Assembly: GCF_002156385.1 (NCBI RefSeq)
Contig: NZ_MVJM01000002.1
Coordinates: forward strand, 969,919-1,033,918
Direction: 5' to 3'
DNA length: 64,000 nucleotides
Source of the DNA: Halalkalibacter urbisdiaboli
Lineage (GTDB): Bacteria; Bacillota; Bacilli; Bacillales; Bacillaceae_D
The position numbers and the translations under genes were made by a program. This document shows, in pieces, positions 34,786 to 44,021 of the stretch (within the stretch, counting starts at the first letter, position 1; the number at the start of each line of letters is the position of its first letter). Below the pieces are notes generated by a model. That model was not told where the DNA came from and made no database searches. It was given only the letters and a program-made list of their open reading frames with translations.

Positions 34786-34822
34786 GGCACTGAAAAAGGG
34801 TCGGTTTCCCTTTTTCAATGCC
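34786..34822 (+). terminator. Strong hairpin between the XRE gene and comK
   Basis: A 16-base stem GGGCACTGAAAAAGGG / CCCTTTTTCAATGCCC with one mismatch and a 7-base loop. There is no T-run after it, so it may be a weak terminator, an mRNA stabiliser or a processing site. Confidence 0.5.
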
Positions 34823-34961
34823 CTCTCCTAGCGTGACTTTCAAGGGGCTTTTCATTGCCCCCCTTTCCTTCCTCCTCATTTTCCTTAAAAGGAGGTGATA
34901 CATCGACACTACTGTCCCATCTTGCAACTAAAACTAAAACTAAAAAAGAGAGGCGTATCCT

Positions 34962-35483
34962 ATGAAAAAGATTATTCTTACCGATTACGAAATCAACAAA
35001 GACACGATGGCCCTACAACCAGCCACCGATATCGGCTATGAGACAATTGTCGTCGAACGAAACCAAGTCCTCTACGTGAACAAAACGCCCCTTCAGCTAA
35101 TCGAAGCCGCTTGCTTAGAAGGAGGCGCATCCTACGAGGGGAGACGTGAAGCTGTAAGCTATTTAATTGGCGCAAGAAACAAAGTCCCACTCCCCATCAG
35201 TCCCGGCGAGCACATCTATGCCCTTCCGACACACTCACCGAAGCAATTCGAATGCATCTGGTTATTCTACTATCACATTAAAACCTTCAAGCCCGACCCG
35301 AAATTCCCCAATCAAACCATCATTATCTTCAAAAGCAACCTCGACCTCACACTAAACGTCTCTTACTCCACTATCGAAAAGCAAATGCAGCGCACCTCTT
35401 ACTGTATCGTCCGTTACTCGCAAAAGCTCATTCACCTACCACTTGTTGCAGAGCATAATAGCTTAATGACAATAGGCTGGTAA
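34962..35483 (+). CDS. comK: Competence transcription factor ComK
   Basis: ComK activates the DNA-uptake genes and itself by binding AT-boxes. The 173-residue protein lines up with ComK: an N-terminal DYEINKDTMAL, VLYVNKTPLQLIEAAC (compare VFYVNMKPLQIVDRSC), a GASYEGRREA block, ISPGEHIYALPT, and SYSTIEKQMQRTSYC. It is about 20 residues shorter than B. subtilis ComK, mainly at the C-terminus. The ATG has GAGAGG eight bases upstream. It is in the same direction as the XRE gene. The comFA start at the left edge is a likely target. Confidence 0.85.
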   Translation: MKKIILTDYEINKDTMALQPATDIGYETIVVERNQVLYVNKTPLQLIEAACLEGGASYEGRREAVSYLIGARNKVPLPISPGEHIYALPTHSPKQFECIWLFYYHIKTFKPDPKFPNQTIIIFKSNLDLTLNVSYSTIEKQMQRTSYCIVRYSQKLIHLPLVAEHNSLMTIGW

Positions 35484-35488
35484 GCGAG

Positions 35489-35522
35489 TTGGAGAGCAGC
35501 GGTTTTTTTCGTTGCTCTCCAA
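35489..35522 (+). terminator. Terminator after comK
   Basis: The stem TTGGAGAGCAGC / GTTGCTCTCCAA has one G-T pair and a 10-base T-rich loop, and a run of eight T follows six bases later. Confidence 0.8.
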
Positions 35523-35591
35523 TGGAATTTTTTTTAGAAATAACGGATATTTTCCAATCATGGAAGCACACTAAGAAAAAAGGGTGTGAAC

Positions 35592-35747
35592 ATGATGAAT
35601 CCGTTCTATAAAACAACATGGAAACTCATAAGCCAATTCGATAAAAACGGCCATCTGTTTAATAAAACACTAAACTGGATCACCTATCTTCAGCATAGCA
35701 GTTCATTTTCATGCAATTGGTTCGTGGTGATGATTGAGCTCGTGTAA
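35592..35747 (+). CDS. Possible 51-residue protein after comK
   Basis: An open frame starting MMNPFYKTTWKL has AAGGGTGTG four bases upstream of the ATG and ends at TAA 35745-35747. The product is aromatic-rich (five W/Y/F pairs) with one cysteine. No family is recognised. It lies between the comK terminator and the convergent cysQ terminator, and could be chance. Confidence 0.35.
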   Translation: MMNPFYKTTWKLISQFDKNGHLFNKTLNWITYLQHSSSFSCNWFVVMIELV

Positions 35748-35755
35748 TCTCAAAC

Positions 35756-35784
35756 AAAAAACCCCCGCCAAATTTGGACGAGGG
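35756..35784 (-). terminator. Terminator after cysQ
   Basis: An imperfect hairpin centred on CCAAATTTGG with GC-rich outer arms is followed on the minus strand by six T, 14 bases after the cysQ stop codon. Confidence 0.75.
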
Positions 35785-35798
35785 AGACGATTATACAA

Positions 35799-36599
35799 TT
35801 AACGCTTGACGATAAACCAAGGATTCAACAAATTTTCCTTATTATAGAATAGTGGAGTTCCCGAATCAGTCGTCACGACTTGCGCACCAGCCTGTTCAAC
35901 AATCGCTTGCCCAGCAGCTGTATCCCATTCCATCGTCGGAGCAAAACGTGGATATACATCTGCATGACCTTCTGCAACCATGCATAGCTTTAATGAGCTT
36001 CCTGCTGAAATTATATCAACTTCGCCAACCTTCTCTTTTAACTCATTAATATAAGCTTCCGTTTCAGGAGACATATGCGAGCGGCTTGCAATCACCGTTG
36101 TTTTTTCCTTCTCAACAGCTAATGGCAGCTTAGACGCAGTACGACTCCACTCGTCGTTAAAACGCGCTTTCGCTTTCTCAAGCTTATAAGCACCAAGACC
36201 TTCTTTAGCCGCGAATAGCGTGTCTAAAACCGGTGTATAAATGACACCTAACACCGGGCGCCCGTTATGAACTAACGCAATATTAACGGTAAATTCATCA
36301 TTACGCTTAATAAATTCCTTCGTCCCATCTAACGGGTCAACAACCCAAAGGTACTCCCAATCCTTTCGCTCATCATAGCTTAGATGATTTCCTTCCTCGC
36401 TTAAGATCGGGATTTCTGGATAAAGACGTTCTAACTCGGTTGTGATCGCTTCATGAGAGCGTTTATCCGCTAACGTTAATGGGGAATCGTCCTTTTTACT
36501 CTCTACGCCGAAGTCAGGTGAGTTATACACGTCTAAAATACGTTCTCCCGCTTTCATTGAAAGTGCAATGATATCGTCTAACTTGATTTGAGTAAGCAT
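35799..36599 (-). CDS. cysQ: 3'(2'),5'-bisphosphate nucleotidase CysQ
   Basis: This magnesium-dependent phosphatase converts 3'-phosphoadenosine 5'-phosphate (PAP) to AMP, recycling the by-product of sulfate assimilation. The inositol-monophosphatase-fold motifs are present: SEEG near residue 69 (metal-binding Glu), DPLDGTKEF near 90 and WDTAAGQAIVEQAG near 222. Length 266 is typical. It is a single gene with its own terminator. The ATG has AAAGGAC about eight bases upstream. Confidence 0.93.
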   Translation of the reverse strand: MLTQIKLDDIIALSMKAGERILDVYNSPDFGVESKKDDSPLTLADKRSHEAITTELERLYPEIPILSEEGNHLSYDERKDWEYLWVVDPLDGTKEFIKRNDEFTVNIALVHNGRPVLGVIYTPVLDTLFAAKEGLGAYKLEKAKARFNDEWSRTASKLPLAVEKEKTTVIASRSHMSPETEAYINELKEKVGEVDIISAGSSLKLCMVAEGHADVYPRFAPTMEWDTAAGQAIVEQAGAQVVTTDSGTPLFYNKENLLNPWFIVKR

Positions 36600-36704
36600 A
36601 TTTGTACGTCCTTTTTAAAAATTTTCTTTTACACCACTATTGTATAAGAAATGTTCGCTCCTTGTGATCCGTTTCAACCTAAATATCTTAAGTATTACTG
36701 ATTA

Positions 36705-39224
36705 TTAGAGGAATTGTTCAAACTCCTGCTTACAAAGCGGCTTACTAAACAGAAAGCCTTGCATAAAATAGCATTCATTCTGTATTAAAAACTCTTTTTG
36801 GTATTCTTCCTCTACCCCTTCAGCTATAACTTGTAAGCGAAGGCTACGTGAGAGATTGATGATCGCTTCGGGAATTTCAGAATTACTATAGTCATCTCTA
36901 ATGTCTTGAATAAAGGAGCGATCGATTTTAAGACAATTAATCGGCAACGTTTTTAAGTAGCTTAATGAAGAATACCCCGTTCCAAAATCGTCAATTGAAA
37001 TAGAAATCCCGAATTCTTGCAAATCTTTTAACGCTTTTATCGTTTCTTTCGTGTTGTAAAGTAACGTACTTTCTGTAATCTCAATTTCAAAAAGCTCCGG
37101 TACTAACTGACAGTCAGAAAGAATGTCTTTCACCTGTTTGACCAAGGAGGCAGGATCCTGAAATTGTTTAGCTGAAAAGTTCACAGCAAGATTTAACGGT
37201 TCGACTCGGTTCTCATTCCATTTCTTTATTTGCGAACAAGCTTGTCTCATCGTCTTTTCCCATAATGGATAGATTAGCCCCGTTTCCTCTGCAATCGAAA
37301 TAAATTTCTCAGGTGATACAAACCCAAGCTCCTCATCATTCCATCTCAGCAAAGCTTCTACCCCTGTAAGGGCATCCGTACGGCCATCTACCTTGGGCTG
37401 GTAATAGACTTCAATCTCATCATTTTTAATCGCTTTTCTCAACCGTGTTTCCAAACGAAGCTTTTCATTTTTCTCTTTCGTTATTTCCTCATTATAGATG
37501 GTGACTTTATTGCCGCCTTGCCTTTTCGCTGCATACATCGCTCCATCAGCACATATCATAAGCGCCTCAATATTCTCTGTATGGTTAGGGTATAAGCTTA
37601 CCCCACAACTAGCACTGACATTGATTTCATGTTCGTCTAGTAAATAAGGTTGGAAGATCATGGCGATCATAGACTCCGCTAGTCTTTTAATCTCGGCTTC
37701 CTTAAGCCCGCTCAGTAAAATAACAAATTCATCCCCACTCTGTCTCGTCACAATACTATTTTCAATGGGCAGACAGTCCTTGATCCGCTCAGAAATTAAT
37801 TTAATTAAGCGATCCCCTTTCGCATGTCCGAAGGTATCATTAATATCTTTAAAGCGATCGATATCAATAAATAAGATAGCGACCATCTCTCCCGTTATTT
37901 GTGCGCTGGCAATTCTTTTATTCAACTCTTCCTGAAAGTACCTTCTATTGAATAACCCTGTTAGCGGATCGTGATAGGCTTGAAATTCAATCACTTCTTG
38001 GCTCTGTTTCAAATCAGTAACATAGCTCTGTAACGAGCGTGATAAATCATTTACATTTTCCGCAAGATGACCTAGTTCATCTTTACGTTTTAACGCAATA
38101 TTCCCACCAAAATTCCCTTGAGCAATCTCATTTACCTTTTCAACGATATAACCAATCGGCCTTGTAATCGAACGTGAGAAAACAAAGCTTGTGAGTAAAA
38201 CAACCAGTACAAACGGCGCCGTTAACAGGATGTGCCGCAGGAGTTCCCGTTCAAGTTCTTTTTTAAATAAGCCGTAATCGTAGGATAAAGCTATGACATA
38301 AGGCTCCTCCGCATCTGCATCGATAGGAACAAATGTTTTTTTAACCGTTTTGCTATTTAGTTCTTCCGTATAGCTCTGTACTTCACCTGTTTGTAAAACC
38401 GTTTGAACCATTTCGACATCTCTTGATTGGTTTTGATAGTCATAGGTACCATACATAATCGGTTCGTCTGCTAGCCGAATAAAACTATTTCCGTTGTTAT
38501 CAAGCGCTTCCGTCTCTTTTCCAAAGTTTTCTGGATTGAAGACGGTCAACTCAAGAACACCATCAAGTTTCGTTCTTAAACGTTCCATAATATTACCTGG
38601 GCCAAACCGTTTCTCATACTCCAATACTTTATTATCTCTTAAATATGGATCGATGATATAATTCGTAGATCCATCGTAATAATATCCCCATTTATCGGTA
38701 TGGTTAGGATTACTTGCCGCAACCTCGATTGGACCTGACCAATAGTTTGGCAATGCCAACCCCTCTTTAACTGTAACTGGCTTTAAAGCGAATAGCTGTT
38801 GAAACGCATCATACCAAAATAGCCAATCTTTTGTGGACATATTAATCTCATGCGAATCAGACGATTTCACACCGATAATATCATCATCCGTTTTTGCTAA
38901 TAATGTAATATGAGAAATCATAAGTTCGTCAGCCAACTGTTCTAGTTGTTCATTTGTCACATCTTCATGGTTTGAAGGCAACGCATTTCTGATCGCAATC
39001 GCAGCTGTTCTTAGCTCTCGCGCCAAAATATCTTCTACATATTGTGCACTATTTTTAGAATTTTCAACTTGAGCAGATACTTCCTGAGTAATCAATTCTA
39101 TTTCTCTTTCATTGTATTCTATCATTTGCTGCTTAGAGCGTACGTAGTGCAATGTACTATTGGCTATTAAAATACATAAAACCAATGACGTAAAAATTAA
39201 GGGGAGTTTCTTCTTTATTGACAC
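36705..39224 (-). CDS. Membrane GGDEF-EAL cyclic-di-GMP protein
   Basis: The 839-residue protein makes and/or breaks c-di-GMP. Order: membrane helix (about 6-26), extracellular sensor (about 27-320, possibly a double-Cache fold), second helix (about 325-347), HAMP (about 347-400), GGDEF (about 415-575) with active-site signature SGDEF, and EAL (about 590-835). The EAL domain keeps EALLRW, NFSAKQF, EITESTLL, DDFGTGYSSL and AEGVEE, so phosphodiesterase activity is likely. The GTG at 39224 has CGGAGGTG six bases upstream, so the first 21 codons of the longest frame are excluded. It is a single gene. Cyclase activity with S in the first motif position is plausible but uncertain. Confidence 0.9.
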   Translation of the reverse strand: MSIKKKLPLIFTSLVLCILIANSTLHYVRSKQQMIEYNEREIELITQEVSAQVENSKNSAQYVEDILARELRTAAIAIRNALPSNHEDVTNEQLEQLADELMISHITLLAKTDDDIIGVKSSDSHEINMSTKDWLFWYDAFQQLFALKPVTVKEGLALPNYWSGPIEVAASNPNHTDKWGYYYDGSTNYIIDPYLRDNKVLEYEKRFGPGNIMERLRTKLDGVLELTVFNPENFGKETEALDNNGNSFIRLADEPIMYGTYDYQNQSRDVEMVQTVLQTGEVQSYTEELNSKTVKKTFVPIDADAEEPYVIALSYDYGLFKKELERELLRHILLTAPFVLVVLLTSFVFSRSITRPIGYIVEKVNEIAQGNFGGNIALKRKDELGHLAENVNDLSRSLQSYVTDLKQSQEVIEFQAYHDPLTGLFNRRYFQEELNKRIASAQITGEMVAILFIDIDRFKDINDTFGHAKGDRLIKLISERIKDCLPIENSIVTRQSGDEFVILLSGLKEAEIKRLAESMIAMIFQPYLLDEHEINVSASCGVSLYPNHTENIEALMICADGAMYAAKRQGGNKVTIYNEEITKEKNEKLRLETRLRKAIKNDEIEVYYQPKVDGRTDALTGVEALLRWNDEELGFVSPEKFISIAEETGLIYPLWEKTMRQACSQIKKWNENRVEPLNLAVNFSAKQFQDPASLVKQVKDILSDCQLVPELFEIEITESTLLYNTKETIKALKDLQEFGISISIDDFGTGYSSLSYLKTLPINCLKIDRSFIQDIRDDYSNSEIPEAIINLSRSLRLQVIAEGVEEEYQKEFLIQNECYFMQGFLFSKPLCKQEFEQFL

Positions 39225-39509
39225 AGATGACACCTCCGAATACATAAGACAAACTACTTTATCATTTCCCCCTGTTGCTCTTGTCATTCTACCAAAATTA
39301 AAGAAAGAATGAAGTTATATGAACAATCATATTATAGCACAATCTACGTCGTTTCTAGCTCTAGCATCGATAGTCATTCTCACACAAAAAAATTCCAATT
39401 TTTAAATAAATAACGCAAAAAAACCCTCTGTAATGAACAAATACACGTAGTTCGCTATGTCCATCGTAAAGAGTTTTCCTATTTGGTAAATACAAACAGT
39501 ACCCTTTTA

Positions 39510-40280
39510 TTATGAATAAACTTTCAAACCGTTACGTTTTCTAAATATTTTATTTTTGTTAAGAAAACGTTGGAAGATCGACATGAACTGTTCATGTTGA
39601 TGAATATGTGCGACATGTCCAGCATGTTTCAATTCTTTATACTCGACATGTGGGACATACCGTTTCAAATCGAGCAGTGTGCTTTTGTACAATTCATCAT
39701 ATTCTCCCATTACCCATAATATAGGTGTATTCATACCTACTAACGCTGCTTTAGAGTCAAACTCAAGCTGTATTCGCATCGCTTTTTCAAAAACATTCGG
39801 ATGCACTAAAAGAGCCGAATGAAAGAATATCTCCTCTGAATCTTCAGGTATGAATTCTTTATTCGGATTAAGAACGGTCGCACATCGTCGTAACCATGCT
39901 TCATACGGATAATCGTCTTTTTCTTGCAGCACTTGAGTAAGGTTCGTAGAAAATGTAGACGGAACATTACAACAATATCCCCCTACAAACGTCATACTTA
40001 ATACCATACTAGGATATTTCTTAGCAAAGGCCTGCGCAACGACACAACCAAAACTCAATGCACATAAATGCGCCTTTTCCACTCCAGCTTTCACAAACTT
40101 CGCATAAAGCTGATCGAGCAATAAATCTAAAGATAGCAGACCAACAGCCCCTAAATCGTCCGGATCATAAAAGTCATAAGATATGCAATGATAATGAGCG
40201 TTTAACGTTTCTACTTCATGCTTAAACACATTCTTATTTCCGACAATCCCATGCAAAAAGATAATCGTTTCTTTTTCCAT
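39510..40280 (-). CDS. Alpha/beta-hydrolase
   Basis: This is a cytoplasmic alpha/beta-fold hydrolase of 256 residues without a signal peptide. The oxyanion segment LHGIVGNK lies near 10-17. The nucleophile elbow reads ALSFG rather than the usual GxSxG, so the first Gly is Ala. The acid is in GEYDELY and the His in KHAGHVAHIHQ. The substrate is unknown. ATG 40280 with GAGGT six bases upstream is preferred. It is a single gene between the GGDEF-EAL gene and the glycan-use locus. Confidence 0.85.
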   Translation of the reverse strand: MEKETIIFLHGIVGNKNVFKHEVETLNAHYHCISYDFYDPDDLGAVGLLSLDLLLDQLYAKFVKAGVEKAHLCALSFGCVVAQAFAKKYPSMVLSMTFVGGYCCNVPSTFSTNLTQVLQEKDDYPYEAWLRRCATVLNPNKEFIPEDSEEIFFHSALLVHPNVFEKAMRIQLEFDSKAALVGMNTPILWVMGEYDELYKSTLLDLKRYVPHVEYKELKHAGHVAHIHQHEQFMSIFQRFLNKNKIFRKRNGLKVYS

Positions 40281-40584
40281 CACGATACCTCATTCCTTTT
40301 TAGGTGGCCTGTCCCTCTTGATATGAACGTTTTATATACTAAAGGTCTCGGAACCTTAGGCCTATCTCCTATATACATAATTCTACACAAGGACGTCATA
40401 ATCGCAACTAGTTTTTAAGAATGCTAGGGTTTTTTGACTTAAAAGCTCTATGATTAGCAAAAATGGTAGAAGAGTATCCTTTCATAGAAAAGATCGGCGT
40501 ACTTTTTTCCAGACCTGTTCCGTTAAAATGAGCCTTTATAACGATTTTTGCCTTTCTGTGTTTCATTGGATTTGTCATCGGTGT
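40281..40584. other. Intergenic region, no gene seen
   Basis: This stretch of about 300 bases between the hydrolase gene and the GH35 3' repeat shows no frame with a ribosome site. It must hold the hydrolase promoter. Nothing else stands out. Confidence 0.5.
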
Positions 40585-40929
40585 TTAACGCGCTAATCTA
40601 CGAAATAGACGTTCTTGCTAAAAGGCAAAAAGGCCAGAGTGAAGTTACACTCGGCCAAATATTAAAAATCTCACTTAACGATTGTGAGTATGATGGTGAT
40701 GACAGGCACATCTAGGAACACCACTTCGGATCTTCCACCAATCGAATCTCATTTGTCTTCGTCTCCTCGAGCTCGAGCACTGTAATCACGTTCCCCGCTT
40801 CCTTTAAAAGCGGACCTGGCAGGTACAGTCGCTTTTGAGGACCGGCTGTGTTCCAGTATCTCCCTAGGTTAAAGCCGTTAATGAACACATTTCCTTTTGT
40901 AAATCCTTCTAAATCGACGAATGTATCGT
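40585..40929. repeat. 345-bp direct repeat, copy 1 (GH35 3' end)
   Basis: This segment contains the terminator and the last 73 codons of the GH35 gene. A second copy of exactly equal length lies at 45322-45666 in the same orientation, with about ten base differences by eye. The two copies flank the GH88, DUF2264 and lacI genes. Confidence 0.9.
40627..40656 (-). terminator. Terminator after the GH35 gene
   Basis: The stem GGCCGAGTG / CACTC(T)GGCC with one bulge and a 6-base loop is followed on the minus strand by five T. The hairpin is conserved in the second repeat copy at 45364-45393. Confidence 0.8.
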
Positions 40930-42439
40930 GCTGCTTAGGGGCATCGAACTCACCTTGGAAAAATTTCGGGTAGCGTTCATCCGCGGAATGAGAGAAATCT
41001 TCAGGAAGCTGCTCCAATTCAATCAAATGCATTTCCCAATTAAAAAAGTATTGTCCCTCGATCCAAAGATTTTCGGTTACCCCTTTTTTATCAGCTAAAT
41101 GCTTTCCATAATTCGCTCGTCCCATATTCTCCACTAAAATCTCCAACGTATTTCTATCCTCCGGAAAATCGACCGTTACACTCTTCTCCTCATCATTAAT
41201 ATAAATCGTCTTTACTCGAACGCCATTCACATAGACAAAGGCACGGTCATGAACCGGAGATGTATCGAGTTTCAGCGTTCCTTTTCGGTTAACCTCCGTA
41301 CGATACAATATATACCCGTACGATTGCCCGACGTCCTCCATGCTTAACGGGGTAATGTGTTCATGAGCTGTACTGATTTCGCCCAACACATCAAATAAAC
41401 TCACGGACTTATCAAGCGACACCGACCCGTAGTTTCTCGTTTTAACCGTCTCTTCGACGTCCTCCGGCACATCGACAAACCGACTCAGCACCTTTTTTAC
41501 TTCTCGATATTTTTCGGTCATTTCGCCATGCTCGGTTAAGAGACTGTCATAATCATAGCTCGTAATCGTCGGTTCGTACTTCTCATAGTGATTGGCTCCG
41601 TTCATAAATCCAAAATTCGTTCCACCATGAAACATATAAAAATTAACCGAGCTTTTCAATTCCAATATATTCTCAAATACCTTTGCCGCCTCCCTTGGGT
41701 CACGAACGGTATGCTTCCCTTCCCAATGGTCAAACCAACCAATCCAAAATTCAGCGACCATTTTTGGCGAACCCGGCTTATAGTTTTCCAACGCTACAAA
41801 TGCTTCCTCCACTCGCGAACCAAAGTTCAATGTTGTGACCACATCTGGCAACGAGCCTTGTTCGATAAAGATAGGACCATCGGATGTAAACAAAAATGTC
41901 TCAAGCTGGTGTTTCGCATATTGCTCTTGGAAAAAACGCAAATAAGCCTGGTCATTTCCGTAAGCTCCGTATTCATTTTCAATTTGCAACGCAATAATCG
42001 GTCCGCCATTCTTTAATAAAAAGCGTTTAAGCTTAGGCAGCAGCACATCATAATAGTCCTCAACATACTTTAAAAATGTAGGATGACTGCAGCGCAAAGC
42101 GATCTCCTTCTCGGCTAACAGCCATGCCGGCAGCCCACCCATTTCCCACTCCGCACAAATATACGGCGAAGGACGGACGATCACATACAGCCCTAGTTTG
42201 TGTGCCGTTTCAATAAACGCTTCAATATCAGCTAAGCCTGAAAAATGGAATTGCCCCTTCTTCGGCTCGTGAACATTCCAAGCGACATACGTTTCAACCG
42301 TATTCAACCCTAGCGCCTTTAACTTCTGTAGGCGGTCTTCCCAATATTCTGGTACGGTGCGAAAATAATGAATCGCCCCTGATAAAATTTGAAATGGTTG
42401 GTCGTTTAATATAAATTCCCCGTTCTCTACTTTTAGCAT
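40712..42439 (-). CDS. GH35 beta-galactosidase
   Basis: This intracellular glycoside hydrolase removes terminal beta-galactose. It has no signal peptide. The N-terminal TIM barrel (about 1-320) carries the GH35 blocks SGAIHYFR, the acid/base Glu in LQIENEYGAYG (near 160) and the nucleophile Glu in VAEFWIGWFDHW (near 235), plus YMFHGGTNFGFMNG. Beta-sandwich domains fill the C-terminal 240 residues (to [13 protein letters not shown]). The ATG at 42439 has GGGAGGG four bases upstream; earlier in-frame starts overlap the upstream gene. Length 575 is typical. It is co-directional with the GH88 gene, so they probably share an operon under the LacI regulator. Confidence 0.93.
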   Translation of the reverse strand: MLKVENGEFILNDQPFQILSGAIHYFRTVPEYWEDRLQKLKALGLNTVETYVAWNVHEPKKGQFHFSGLADIEAFIETAHKLGLYVIVRPSPYICAEWEMGGLPAWLLAEKEIALRCSHPTFLKYVEDYYDVLLPKLKRFLLKNGGPIIALQIENEYGAYGNDQAYLRFFQEQYAKHQLETFLFTSDGPIFIEQGSLPDVVTTLNFGSRVEEAFVALENYKPGSPKMVAEFWIGWFDHWEGKHTVRDPREAAKVFENILELKSSVNFYMFHGGTNFGFMNGANHYEKYEPTITSYDYDSLLTEHGEMTEKYREVKKVLSRFVDVPEDVEETVKTRNYGSVSLDKSVSLFDVLGEISTAHEHITPLSMEDVGQSYGYILYRTEVNRKGTLKLDTSPVHDRAFVYVNGVRVKTIYINDEEKSVTVDFPEDRNTLEILVENMGRANYGKHLADKKGVTENLWIEGQYFFNWEMHLIELEQLPEDFSHSADERYPKFFQGEFDAPKQHDTFVDLEGFTKGNVFINGFNLGRYWNTAGPQKRLYLPGPLLKEAGNVITVLELEETKTNEIRLVEDPKWCS

Positions 42440-42462
42440 AGTTCCCTCCCGATTTTCGCTGT

Positions 42463-43581
42463 TCACCAAAAAAATTCTGACTTCCCTCTCAACCTAGCAA
42501 TTCCTTCTACAAAAAAATAATCTCCATAAATAAGAGGAACATCTATGCCCTTTTGCTCCGGATAGTGACTCGTTCCCGCTAAAATCAATCCATCCTCTTT
42601 TTCGTTATCCCACGCTCCATAATTTTCATAAAGTGATTTCAAAATCGCATTACCGGCTTTCGCATAAATGCCCGACTCTGTTTGTGACACTTTTTCCGCC
42701 AGCAACATTAGGCCTGATCCAGCAATTGCTCCCGCCGAAGAATCACGATAAGGCGTCACATCATCCGGAATGCGAAAATCCCAATGCGGAACAAAATCGT
42801 CAGGTAAGTGGGCGATGAAAAAATGAGCGACTTTCTTCGCTGCCTGCAAGTAACGTGCTTCTTTCGTATAGTCAAAGCAAAGCGTTAACCCATATAAAGC
42901 CCAAGCCGTTCCCCGAGACCACGCTGAATCTGCGGCATAGCCTTGACCGCCAAGAAACGCTCGGCGCTCGCCCGTTTCCGGGTCAAAATGAACAATATGA
43001 TGAACCGAGCCATCTTCTTCAATAAAATGCGCTAAAATCACATCGGCATGCCGCATCGCCACCGCTTTATAACGCGGGTCACCAGTCTGTTCAGATGCCC
43101 AAAACAATAGTGATAGATTCATCGCACAATCGATAATCGCATAACCTGTGTTTTCATCTCCTTCAAACCACGGATTCCAAGCACGAATATAGTTGCCATT
43201 CACATTAAAACGGCCCATTAATAGATTCGCCGCTAATAACGCTCGGCGCCGTGAGTCTTCCTTGCCTAGCAGTTTGTAGCGAGCCACACTCGTAAGCGTC
43301 CACATAAATCCGATATCATGATCCAAGTGAATAAAATCGGTTATCACCTGATCCAAGTGGCGCTCACATTCTTCAGCAATGTTCCGAATCGCTTCATCCT
43401 TTGTATCCTGATACAACAGCCACAGCTGCCCCGGCCAAAACCCTGCTGTCCACCAATGCGGCGGAGCCAACTCATACGTACCCTCCTTGCTTAGATGAGG
43501 AAAGCTCGCCCCGATTGCTTGACTCGTTCACTGTAGCTTTTTCGCAATGTCTCCCCATGCCTCTTCTACCCAGCTAGACAT
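42463..43581 (-). pseudogene. GH88 unsaturated glucuronyl hydrolase, interrupted by one stop codon
   Basis: GH88 enzymes release unsaturated uronic acid from lyase products of acidic glycans. The full reading begins at ATG 43581 with AAAGGAG eight bases upstream, but codon 18 is TGA (43528-43530). The frame is otherwise open through HLSKEGTYELAPPHWWTAG (typical GH88 N-terminus) to the stop at 42463. Both likely catalytic Asp regions remain (HDIGFMW and AIIDCAMN), as does PEQKGIDVPLIYGDYFF. A TTG at 43470 with AAGGAGG eleven bases upstream could restart a shorter protein of 335 residues, which would lack the first helix. A CGA-to-TGA change would explain the stop. Whether it is still active is unknown. 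Confidence 0.85.
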
Positions 43582-43631
43582 CTCTCCCTCTCCTTTCAAA
43601 CTGAAATTGCAGCTTTACAGTCATTGATTTG

Positions 43632-43877
43632 TTATAACCAGTCAACAAGATTACCTTTTTCCTGTTCTGATAGTCGTTCATAAAATACCTCAGGCGCAGG
43701 CGCTAACGCATATCCATACACGGCCATTTCGACAATGCGCTGGTCATATCTTGCTCTAATACTCTTCATGAGCCAGGTTCACACCGTTTCTTATTCCGAT
43801 AAGGACTCGGTCCAAAGCAGAATCATCGCCTCCTCCTGCGATAAGAGGGACCAGTCCCCAAAGCCTTCCGTCCCTCC
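43632..43877 (-). pseudogene. Remnant of a DUF2264 gene
   Basis: Reading the minus strand from about 43869 gives GRLWGLVPLIAGGG, then a segment ending in GIRNGVN, followed by AHEEY and a TAG. After a frame change it gives YDQRIVEMAVYGYALA and LSEQEKGNLVDWL with a TAA at 43632-43634. These are consecutive blocks of the N-terminal half of DUF2264 proteins. The remnant has at least one stop and one frame change and is cut off at both ends. DUF2264 genes commonly accompany GH88/GH105 genes in acidic-glycan use loci, which supports the reading. Confidence 0.7.
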
Positions 43878-44021
43878 CTATTAAGTTAGTAAATGTAAAT
43901 TTTGAGTGTCATTGAAAGCAATGAACCCAAAAGTACAACCTAATTTCACATCAGATTTGGAACACCTTGTAATGAAAGCGCTTTATAGGGATTATAGTAA
44001 AACAACAGCCAACTAGAGTCA

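Noticed and set aside
35428..35619. Minus-strand open frame opposite the comK end
   Set aside because: It reads through the comK terminator and has no ribosome site or family similarity.
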